From: JBJXHG01 sp046160865
GTDB lineage: Bacteria; Planctomycetota; UBA1135; GCA-002686595
Reading direction: 5' to 3'
Length of the DNA: 32,658 nt
NCBI GenBank assembly: GCA_046160865.1
Contig: JBJXHG010000024.1
Location: forward strand, 1 to 32,658
This document shows, in pieces, positions 8,176-14,544 of the stretch. Each line of letters starts with the position of its first letter. Position 1 is the stretch's first letter. The notes beneath the pieces are model-generated. The model ran no database searches. It had not been told where the DNA came from and saw only the letters and a program-made list of their open reading frames with translations. The translations under genes were made by a program, and so were the position numbers.

Positions 8176-9333
8176 TCAGCGTTTGCGAGCGCGACGACCG
8201 CTACGTTTCTGCGCCTCGCCGCGCTCGAGCGTCGACATGAGCTCGGCCAGGTTTGCGCGACACACCTGTGTATTGGGGTGCGTGCGCCCGAGCGCGCGCT
8301 CGAAGATCGCGCACGCGCGCCGGTAGAGCGCCGCGGCGCGGCGCGGCCGACCTTCGGACTGGTGCAGGAATGCCAGGTTGTTCAGCGTGAAGGCGACGTC
8401 GGGATGCCGCGGTCCAAGACGCTTGCGTTTGATCGCGAGCGCGCGCAGGTACATGTCCTCCGCTTCCTGTGCGCGTCCCGTGGCGTGGTAGACCGCCGCG
8501 AGGTTGCCGAGGTTCATGCCGACCTCGTAGTGATCTGCGCCGAACGCCTTCTCGAAGATGGCGAGCGCGCGCAAGTACATCGGTTCCGATTCCGAGTAGC
8601 GTTCCAGGCCGTCGAGGATGGCCGCGTGCGCCGCCACGTCCGCCGCGACGTCGGGATGATCGGGGCCGAGCACGTGCTCGCGGATCTCGACCGAACGTCG
8701 TGCGTACGGCTCGCCTGCGCGGTAGCGGCCGCGCGCGTGCTCCAAGCCGCCGAGGTTGTGGTAGATGGTCGCGAGCGCCGGATCGCCTTCGGCGAACGTC
8801 GTGCGCGCGAGCGCGAGCGCACGTCGATACAAGCGCGCGGCCTCGGTGAACTTGCCCGTGAACTTGTACAGCACGGCGAGATCGTTCCGGCACAGCGCGC
8901 GCTCGACGTCGCGTGCACCGAGCGCGCTCTCCGCCAATTCGAGCGCCGCGCGGAGTCGCGGCTCCGCGGCGTCGTAATCGCCCATCGACGTGTGCAAGCT
9001 GCCGAGGTGCCGCAGCACGCCCACGCGTACGCGCGCCGTGTCGGCATCCTGCGTCACGTTCTCGAGAACACGCAGGGCGCGCAGGTAGTGCTGCTGCGCG
9101 AGATCGCGGCGCTCAGCGGTCTCCTCGACGCTCGCGAGCGTGTCGAGGAGCTCCGCGACGGAGGCGTGCTGCTCGCCGAAGCGTTCTTCGAGGAGCGCGA
9201 GTGCACGCTCTGCAATCCCTCGGGCCTTGTCGCAGCGACCCTGCGAGCACAGCGTGGCGGCGCGCGCCTGCAAACGAGCCGCGCTTCGAAGAACGGCCGC
9301 CTCTCGCATCGTCGTGAGGGCTCGCGACTTCAT
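8176..9333 (-). CDS. Tetratricopeptide (kinesin-light-chain type) repeat protein
   Basis: A 385-aa soluble protein made almost entirely of about seven 42-residue TPR units. Each unit has the form NLA.LY...G...EAE.LYLRALAI.E..LG..HP.V, the TPR_10/TPR_12 (kinesin light chain) class, which serves as a protein-interaction scaffold. The C-terminus is very basic. No signal peptide or catalytic domain is seen. The ATG at 9333 has GGAG upstream; the frame is open further up but that part runs through the neighbouring repeat-protein gene. It lies between the repeat-protein genes and the exporter on the same strand, so it might hold or present the export substrate, which is inference. The TPR assignment is secure; the partner is unknown. 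Confidence 0.88.
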   Translation of the reverse strand: MKSRALTTMREAAVLRSAARLQARAATLCSQGRCDKARGIAERALALLEERFGEQHASVAELLDTLASVEETAERRDLAQQHYLRALRVLENVTQDADTARVRVGVLRHLGSLHTSMGDYDAAEPRLRAALELAESALGARDVERALCRNDLAVLYKFTGKFTEAARLYRRALALARTTFAEGDPALATIYHNLGGLEHARGRYRAGEPYARRSVEIREHVLGPDHPDVAADVAAHAAILDGLERYSESEPMYLRALAIFEKAFGADHYEVGMNLGNLAAVYHATGRAQEAEDMYLRALAIKRKRLGPRHPDVAFTLNNLAFLHQSEGRPRRAAALYRRACAIFERALGRTHPNTQVCRANLAELMSTLERGEAQKRSGRRARKR

Positions 9334-9373
9334 GTCCGCTCCGCGCAACGTACCGGACCGCGCCTCCGACGGC

Positions 9374-9399
9374 ACTTCAGTCGCACCTGCGTCCGAAGT
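9374..9399 (-). terminator. Conserved hairpin after the 185-aa repeat protein gene
   Basis: Read on the minus strand, ACTTC...GAAGT encloses CGCA..TGCG, giving a two-stage stem. The equivalent position after the other repeat gene (10230-10253) has CTTCG/CGAAG around the same CGCA..TGCG core, so the structure is kept while some outer bases differ. No T-tract is present. It may be a terminator or an RNA-processing element limiting read-through into the TPR gene. Confidence 0.45.
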
Positions 9400-9430
9400 C
9401 ACGCGCGGAGACGCGGCGGCGGTCGACGAC

Positions 9431-9988
9431 TCAGCCGGCCACGAGCAGCGTGGAGTTGTGGTTGCCGGCGATCCGTCCAGCGGTGACGGCACTCTTGACC
9501 TTGAGACCACCGCGCAACGTCGAGTTGTGGTTGCCCGAGACACGGCCAGCCGTCACGGCGCTCTTGACCTTCAGGCCACCGCGCAGCGTCGAGTTGTGGT
9601 TGCCGGCGAGCTTGCCCGCGGAGACCGCGCTCTTGACCTCGAGGCCGCGACGCAGAGTCGAGTTGTGGTTGCCGGAGATCCGGCCAGCCGTGACGGCGCT
9701 CTTGACCTTCAACCCACCGCGCAACGTCGTGTTGTGGTTGGCGGCGAGCTTGCCTGCGGAGACCGCGCTCTTGACTTGGAGCCCGCGGCGCAACGTCGAG
9801 TTGTGATTGCCGACGAGCCGACCCGCGGTGAGGGCGCTCCTGACTTGGAGCCCGCTGCGCAGAGTCGCGTTGTGATTGGCGCTCAGCTTGCCCGCGGAGA
9901 CCGCGCTCTTGACCTCGAGGCCGCGTCGCAGCGTGGAGTTGTGGTTGGTCGCGATCCGGCCGGCGTTGATGTTCGTTTGCAGCTTCAT
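9431..9988 (-). CDS. Tandem-repeat basic protein, seven 23-aa NHN repeats (candidate export substrate)
   Basis: 185 aa with no recognised domain. A 14-residue N-terminal cap (MKLQTNINAGRIAT), itself a partial repeat, is followed by seven 23-residue units of the form NHNSTLRGGLKVKSAVTAG plus four variable residues, and a 10-residue tail. It lacks Cys, Asp, Phe, Pro, Trp and Tyr and has only two Glu, so it is strongly basic. Repeats mostly alternate between an SAGKL type and a TAGR type. Base differences between units fall largely at third codon positions of this frame (ACG/ACT, TTG/CTG, CGC/CGT), which supports this reading over the open opposite-strand frames. AGAGGA lies 9 nt before the ATG. 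There is no signal peptide; some units contain LRGG, a weak double-glycine-like site. I recall short unstudied proteins with TNxKAG...NHN motifs in other bacteria, but could not check. Confidence 0.8.
   Translation of the reverse strand: MKLQTNINAGRIATNHNSTLRRGLEVKSAVSAGKLSANHNATLRSGLQVRSALTAGRLVGNHNSTLRRGLQVKSAVSAGKLAANHNTTLRGGLKVKSAVTAGRISGNHNSTLRRGLEVKSAVSAGKLAGNHNSTLRGGLKVKSAVTAGRVSGNHNSTLRGGLKVKSAVTAGRIAGNHNSTLLVAG
9464..9946 (-). repeat. Seven 69-bp in-frame tandem repeats with a partly 138-bp higher-order period
   Basis: The repeats are contiguous, without spacers, and each is exactly 69 bp, so gain or loss of units keeps the reading frame. Units 1, 3 and 5 encode SAGKL and units 2, 4, 6 and 7 encode TAGR followed by L, I or V. 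This suggests amplification of a two-unit block followed by divergence. Confidence 0.85.
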
Positions 9989-10028
9989 GGTGATTCGTCC
10001 TCTTCGTGTTGCGTGTGTGGTTGTCGGC

Positions 10029-10124
10029 GTTCAGGACCGCCTGGACACCCCTCCAAGAGCAGCCGTGCCCCCGATCTGTCGCGACACTTGGCCGGTTCTC
10101 GAACGCCCGTCATAACCTCGGTGT
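10029..10124 (-). promoter_or_regulatory. Conserved upstream region of the 185-aa repeat gene
   Basis: This block aligns with 10769-10866 upstream of the other repeat gene. Shared stretches on the plus strand include GTTCAGG, ACAC, AAGAGC.GCC, CCCGATCTGTCGCG and TCTCGAAC, in the same order and nearly the same spacing. It lies 40 to 136 bp before the start codon, where a promoter or structured leader would be expected. No standard -35/-10 pair stands out, so an ECF-type promoter or a leader RNA is possible. Confidence 0.6.
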
Positions 10125-10229
10125 TGCCTAATGGTTGCGGCCGCTGGTCGCCGACGCTTCCGGGTCGTCTCGCGGTCGACGCGGGGGAGGCTCGCGCCGG
10201 GTCGGCAACGGGCCGCGCCTCCAGCGAGC

Positions 10230-10253
10230 CTTCGATCGCATCTGCGTCCGAAG
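10230..10253 (-). terminator. Conserved hairpin after the 147-aa repeat protein gene
   Basis: Read on the minus strand, CTTCG pairs with CGAAG around CGCA..TGCG. It matches the hairpin at 9374-9399 in position and core. The surrounding sequence (CGCGCCTCC, CTGCGTCCGAAGT) is also shared between the two sites, showing that the 3' flanks were duplicated together with the genes. Confidence 0.45.
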
Positions 10254-10288
10254 TTGCGCGCTGGAAGCGGGGGGCTGCGGCCTCGAGA

Positions 10289-10732
10289 TCAGCGGGCCGG
10301 CTTGCCCGCGATGATCGCGCTCCGAACCTTGAGGCCGCGCAGCGTCGAGTTGTGGTTGCGAGCCGGTGCACCAGCGGTCACGGCGCTTTGGACCTTGAGG
10401 CCGCGCAACGTCGAGTTGTGGTTGCGCGCCGGCGCGCCGGCGGTCACCGAGCTCTGGACCTTGAGGCCGCGCAACGTCGAGTTGTGGTTGCGGGCGGGCG
10501 CTCCGGCGGACACCGAGCTCTGGACCTTGATGCCGCGCAGCGTCGAGTTGTGGTTGCGAGCCGGTGCGCCGGCGGTCACCGCGCTCTGGACCTTGATGCC
10601 GCGCAGCGTCGAGTTGTGGTTGCGGGCGGGCGCGCCGGCCTTCACGGTGCTGCGGACTTGGATTCCGCGCGCCAGGGTGAGGCTGTGATTGTTCGCCGGA
10701 CGGCCCGCGTTGATGTTCGTTTGCTGCTTCAT
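10289..10732 (-). CDS. Tandem-repeat basic protein, one 23-aa and five 22-aa NHN repeats (candidate export substrate)
   Basis: 147 aa, a paralogue of the 185-aa protein 300 bp downstream. It has the same 14-residue cap pattern (MKQQTNINAGRPAN), one divergent 23-residue unit, then five near-identical 22-residue units NHNSTLRG(I/L)KVQS(A/S)V(T/S)AGAPAR. The units are one residue shorter than in the paralogue because a single G replaces the two residues after LR, and they carry proline (GAPAR). There is no Asp, Glu, Cys, Phe, Trp or Tyr at all, so the protein is extremely basic. The short sequence GAATCACC-ATG-AAGC at the start is identical in both genes. No signal peptide or domain is recognised. 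It is divergent from the kinase gene. The regular strand-like KVQSAV and NHN turns could form a beta-solenoid; that is inference. Confidence 0.8.
   Translation of the reverse strand: MKQQTNINAGRPANNHSLTLARGIQVRSTVKAGAPARNHNSTLRGIKVQSAVTAGAPARNHNSTLRGIKVQSSVSAGAPARNHNSTLRGLKVQSSVTAGAPARNHNSTLRGLKVQSAVTAGAPARNHNSTLRGLKVRSAIIAGKPAR
10292..10690 (-). repeat. In-frame tandem repeats (one of 69 bp, five of 66 bp)
   Basis: Contiguous repeats whose lengths are multiples of three. The five C-terminal units are nearly identical in DNA, pointing to recent amplification or homogenisation by recombination. The first unit is the most diverged. Confidence 0.85.
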
Positions 10733-10768
10733 GGTGATTCGATCTCTCTCTTAGGTGTGTTCGTGAGT

Positions 10769-10866
10769 GTTCAGGGCTCTCTCAACACTTCCCGAAGAGC
10801 GGCCCCGCGCCCGATCTGTCGCGGCTGCCGGCGATTTCTCGAACTTCCGGTTCAACCCGCGTGTTG
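10769..10866 (-). promoter_or_regulatory. Conserved upstream region of the 147-aa repeat gene
   Basis: This is the counterpart of 10029-10124, with the same ordered blocks (GTTCAGG, ACAC, AAGAGC.GCC, CCCGATCTGTCGCG, CTCGAAC). It also lies in the divergent region before the kinase gene, so factors bound here could affect both directions. The kinase start is 86 bp beyond the block. Confidence 0.6.
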
Positions 10867-10951
10867 GTCGCGAGGTTTGGACAGAGGAAGGCCGTCGCGT
10901 CGGTAGCTCCCCGGCCTGTTGCCCCCGCGCTCGACTCGACAGAATGCCCGC

Positions 10952-13813
10952 GTGCACTCGGTGGAAGGCCAGGATCCTGCGAGCGACGCGCTCGAGCTGT
11001 TCGCCCGCTGGGTCTCCGCGTGTGAATCCGGAACTGGCGCGAAGTTCGAAGACTTCGTCCGCGAGCATCCGCGCTTCGCCGCGGAGCTAGAGGCGCTGCA
11101 CGGGAGTTGGAAGGAGCTCCGCGAAGCCGAGGAGCTCTCTGCGTCGATTCTCGCGACGGCGCGCGAGTCGACGACAGACGCCGCTGCGCTCGTCGCGCGA
11201 CTCTCCGCGCGCGAATCGAACTTCGGACGCTACACGCTCCAGCGTGAAGTCGCGCGCGGCGGGATGGGTGCCATCGTGCGCGTCTTCGACGAGGACTTCC
11301 GCCGCGCGCTCGCGATGAAGGTGGTGCTGCCCGACACCGGGAGAGACGGTCCTCCGGGTACGTCGAGCACGTCGCCCAAGCAATTGGCGCGCTTCCTTGC
11401 CGAGGCCCAGATCACGGGCCAGCTCGATCACCCGGGCATCGTGCCGGTGCACGAGATCGGGATCGCCGACGACGGGCGGGTGTACTTCACGATGAAGCTC
11501 GTCGAAGGACGAGACCTGAAGCACATCTATCAGCTCGTCTTCGACGCTCGCGAGGATTGGAACCTGACGCGCGCGCTGGGCGTGCTGCTCAAAGCCTGCG
11601 AAGCCATCGCGTACGCGCACAAGAAAGGCGTCATCCACCGCGATCTCAAGCCCGCGAACATCATGGTGGGCAGCTTCGGCGAAGTGTTCGTGATGGACTG
11701 GGGTCTGGCGCGCGTGCTCGGTTCCGACACAGCGAGCGAAATCGGTGTCACGGCGCGCGCAGGCTCCGGTGCGAGCAGCGTGAGCACCGATCGCAGCGAT
11801 GTTCGCGAGCGCGAGACGACGTCCAACTTGCTCACAGCCGACGGCGACGTGCTCGGCACGCCCGCGTACATGCCGCCCGAGCAAGCGCGCGGCGAGATCG
11901 AGAGCCTCACCGCGCGATCCGACGTGTATTCGGTAGGCGCGATGCTCTACCACTTGCTCGCGAGAGAGGTCCCGTACGTTCCGCGCGGTGCGAAGCTGAC
12001 GCAACATCAAGTGGTCGCGCGCGTGATCGCGGGACCTCCACGCGCGCTCCACACGATCGACAAGCAGTTGCCCGCCGAGCTCGTGGCGATCTGCGAGAAG
12101 GCGATGTCACGCGATCCCGCGTCGCGCTACCCGGACATGCTCGTGCTGACGGAGGACTTGCGCGCATACCTCGAGCGTCGCGTCGTCGCGGCGTACGAGA
12201 CCGGAGCGCTGGCCGAGATCAAGAAGTGGATCGCGCGCAACAAGGCGCTCGCCGGCGCGAGTGCCGCGCTCGTCCTCAGCCTCGTCGTCGGATTGATCGT
12301 CAGCTCGTCGCTCTTCGTGAAGGCGAGTCGCGAGACCGAGCGCGCCGACGCGAAGGCGACGGAAGCGGAGCACCGCACCGACGACGTGCTCGCGCTGTCG
12401 GCGATTCAGGACTTGGAGGACCTGATCGCGCGCGCCGACGCGGCGTGGCCGGCGCACGCGGAGAACATTCCGTTGTACGAGGCGTGGCTCGCGGATGCGC
12501 GGCTCTTGATCGACGGCCGGAGCGAGGACTCCGCGAGAGGGATCAAGAGCAAGCCCGGCATCGCGGATCACAAGAGCAAGCTGGCCGAGATCGAGCGGCG
12601 TGGAACGCCGCGCACGTCGAGCGCCGCCAGCGGAACAGGCGCCGCAAGCGCGCCGGTGGTCGAGTGGGAGTTCGCGTTGAGCGAGGATCGCTGGTGGCAT
12701 GCCCAGCTCTCCCGTCTCATCGCAGACCTCGAGGAGTTCGCGCATCCCGATCACGGCCTCGTCTTCGAAGGCACGAATCCAGTTCACGGCTGGGGAGTGG
12801 AGCAGCGCAGGACGCGGGCGCAGACCATCGAGGCACGCAGCACTTCTGGACTCGGCGTGCGAGAGCGATGGGCCGAAGCAATCGCGTCAGTCGCGGATCG
12901 AGCTCAATGTCCGGCGTACGCGGGACTCACCCTCGCGCCGCAGCTCGGGCTCGTGCCGATCGGGCGCGATCCTCGTTCGGGGCTGTGGGAGTTCGCGCAT
13001 GTCGAGACCGGCGAACCGGCCAAACGCGCAGCGAATGGGACGCTCGAGATCCGTGACGACACGGGGCTCGTGCTCGTGCTGATCCCCGGCGGAACGTTCG
13101 TCATGGGAACGCAGCGTGAAGACGCGTCCCAACCGGGCTTCGATCCTCACGCCGAAGCGTACGAAGGCCCGCCGCAGGAAGTGTCACTCGATGCGTACTT
13201 CGTTTCGAAGTTCGAGATGACGCAAGGACAGTGGCTGCGATTCAGCGGCAGCAACCCGAGCTCGCGCGGCGGCGAGAAGGCGCTCGTGAGTCCCGTGCAG
13301 CGGATTTCGTGGGTCGACTGCGACACGATCCTCGCGCGCATGGATCTGCGGATTCCGACCGAGGCGCAATGGGAGTATGCCGCGCGCGCGGGAACGACGA
13401 CGCCTTGGTGGACGGGCGAATCACCTCAATCGATTCGAGGCGCCGCCAACCTCGCAGACCGTTTCTGCAAGGAGAACGGAGGACCCGCGGCGTGGGCTTA
13501 TGACGAGTGGTTGAACGACGGCCACACGGTGCCCGCTCCCGTCGGCACATATCTTCCGAATGCCTACGGACTGCACGACGTCGTCGGAAACGTGTGGGAG
13601 TGGTGTCGCGATGGCTACGAGGACAACTACAGGCGTCCGGTGCAGCCTGGCGACGGCGAGCGACTCGTTCCCGGCGCGGCCCGTCGCCCGGTGCGCGGAG
13701 GCAGCTACTCCGACATCGTCGTGGGTTCGAGATCTGGTGCGCGCACAGGATTCAGCCCACTCGATCGCGACCTCGGTCTGGGCGTTCGACCGGTGCGGCT
13801 GTTGGTGCCGTGA
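10952..13813 (+). CDS. Transmembrane Ser/Thr protein kinase fused to a C-terminal FGE/SUMF1-like domain
   Basis: A 953-aa signalling protein. After a short N-terminal helical region comes a PknB-type kinase domain with a glycine loop ARGGMGAIV (about 102-110), Lys123, HRDLKPAN (229-236), a DWG motif at about 249 in place of DFG, and MPPEQ in the activation segment. A single membrane segment lies near 434-456. The remainder, probably extracytoplasmic, includes a linker and a SUMF1 fold (about 707-950: IPGGTFVMGT, MTQGQW, IPTEAQWEYAARAG, GNVWEWC, RGGSYS). The two catalytic cysteines of true FGE, expected near the RGGSY region, are absent, so a sensor or ligand-binding role is more likely than sulfatase maturation. 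The start is uncertain: GTG at 10952 is chosen; TTG 10919 and GTG 10961 are alternatives. It is divergent from the repeat proteins and followed by a sigma factor. Confidence 0.85.
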   Translation: MHSVEGQDPASDALELFARWVSACESGTGAKFEDFVREHPRFAAELEALHGSWKELREAEELSASILATARESTTDAAALVARLSARESNFGRYTLQREVARGGMGAIVRVFDEDFRRALAMKVVLPDTGRDGPPGTSSTSPKQLARFLAEAQITGQLDHPGIVPVHEIGIADDGRVYFTMKLVEGRDLKHIYQLVFDAREDWNLTRALGVLLKACEAIAYAHKKGVIHRDLKPANIMVGSFGEVFVMDWGLARVLGSDTASEIGVTARAGSGASSVSTDRSDVRERETTSNLLTADGDVLGTPAYMPPEQARGEIESLTARSDVYSVGAMLYHLLAREVPYVPRGAKLTQHQVVARVIAGPPRALHTIDKQLPAELVAICEKAMSRDPASRYPDMLVLTEDLRAYLERRVVAAYETGALAEIKKWIARNKALAGASAALVLSLVVGLIVSSSLFVKASRETERADAKATEAEHRTDDVLALSAIQDLEDLIARADAAWPAHAENIPLYEAWLADARLLIDGRSEDSARGIKSKPGIADHKSKLAEIERRGTPRTSSAASGTGAASAPVVEWEFALSEDRWWHAQLSRLIADLEEFAHPDHGLVFEGTNPVHGWGVEQRRTRAQTIEARSTSGLGVRERWAEAIASVADRAQCPAYAGLTLAPQLGLVPIGRDPRSGLWEFAHVETGEPAKRAANGTLEIRDDTGLVLVLIPGGTFVMGTQREDASQPGFDPHAEAYEGPPQEVSLDAYFVSKFEMTQGQWLRFSGSNPSSRGGEKALVSPVQRISWVDCDTILARMDLRIPTEAQWEYAARAGTTTPWWTGESPQSIRGAANLADRFCKENGGPAAWAYDEWLNDGHTVPAPVGTYLPNAYGLHDVVGNVWEWCRDGYEDNYRRPVQPGDGERLVPGAARRPVRGGSYSDIVVGSRSGARTGFSPLDRDLGLGVRPVRLLVP

Positions 13814-13868
13814 CGAAGCGTGCGCGCGCCGGCTGGCAGTGACACGCGCAGCGATTACGATCACACGC

Positions 13869-14513
13869 GTGGACGACCTTCAGCTTCCGTCGGGACAATC
13901 GCTCGGCGATTCGTTCGTCCACACGGACGCCAAGCGCTGGGATGAGCTGATCCAAGCCATGAATCCGGCCGCGCTGCAGGTCGTGATCGGATCCGCGATG
14001 AGCCGGCAGTTGCGGGGGCAGGTTTCGCCGGAGGACATCTGGCAGGAGACGCTGACCCACGCGTGGCGCGACCGAGCGCAGCACACGTGGACGAACGCGG
14101 CGGCGTTCCGATCGTGGCTATTCGAGATCGCGCGCAATCGCATTCGCGAAGCGGCGCGCGGTTTGGCGGCGCAGAAGCGCGGCGGAGACCGACGAACCGC
14201 GCGCTTCTCCGAGCTCGCGACGAGCAGCTCGGCGTCGCTGTCGGCCGGACTGCCGCTCGATTCGCAGACTCCGAGCCGGATCGTGTCTCGCAAAGAGAAG
14301 GCTGCGATCACGAACGAAGCGTTGTCGGCGCTCCCTCCCGATCTGGGCGCGATCGTGCGGATGCACCTGATCGAAGAGCTCACCATGGAAGTGATCGCGG
14401 AGCGCCTCGGCATCGGGCTGTCGGCCGCATGGCATCGCTATCGCAAGGCGACGGACGAGTTGACGCGCCTGCTCGACTCGGGAACCGGCGACTCGACCGG
14501 CGGCTCGGGCTGA
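13869..14513 (+). CDS. ECF-type RNA polymerase sigma factor
   Basis: A 214-aa sigma-70 family protein. Region 2 includes SPEDIWQETLTHAWRD and FRSWLFEIARNRIREAAR. After a variable serine-rich linker, region 4 reads LSALPPDLGAIVRMHLIEEL, then MEVIAERLGIG and AAWHRYRKA, the helix-turn-helix that contacts the -35 element. Its length fits a minimal ECF factor. It follows the kinase gene by about 55 bp on the same strand; GTG 13839 is an alternative start. No anti-sigma gene is adjacent, so control by the kinase through phosphorylation is plausible, as proposed for some sigma/kinase pairs (inference). Its targets could include the conserved regions before the repeat genes. Confidence 0.85.
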   Translation: MDDLQLPSGQSLGDSFVHTDAKRWDELIQAMNPAALQVVIGSAMSRQLRGQVSPEDIWQETLTHAWRDRAQHTWTNAAAFRSWLFEIARNRIREAARGLAAQKRGGDRRTARFSELATSSSASLSAGLPLDSQTPSRIVSRKEKAAITNEALSALPPDLGAIVRMHLIEELTMEVIAERLGIGLSAAWHRYRKATDELTRLLDSGTGDSTGGSG

Positions 14514-14526
14514 ATCGGATCGCCCT

Positions 14527-14542
14527 GCGCGCGAACGCGCGC
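14527..14542. terminator. GC-rich hairpin between convergent sigma and DUF3108 genes
   Basis: GCGCGCG is separated from CGCGCGC by AA (effectively a 6-bp stem with loop GAAC), in the 31-bp gap between two convergent stop codons. There is no T-tract. The position suggests a bidirectional terminator. Confidence 0.45.
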
Positions 14543-14544
14543 CG

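Noticed and set aside
9431..9988. Lanthipeptide or other thioether RiPP precursor
   Set aside because: There is no cysteine in either repeat protein and no lanthionine synthetase, cyclodehydratase or radical-SAM gene in the window.
9431..10732. Possible CRISPR array because of regularly spaced near-identical blocks
   Set aside because: Repeats are contiguous 66- and 69-bp units without unique spacers, keep one reading frame with start, ribosome-binding site and stop, and vary at third codon positions. There are no cas genes.
9140..10906. Long plus-strand reading frame spanning both repeat regions
   Set aside because: It lies opposite the TPR 5' end and both repeat genes, has no ribosome-binding site, and its variation pattern does not fit coding on that strand. 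GC-rich repeats keep several frames open.
13045..13813. Active formylglycine-generating enzyme
   Set aside because: Both catalytic cysteines expected after RGGS are absent and no sulfatase gene is in the window, so a catalytic call is not supported.
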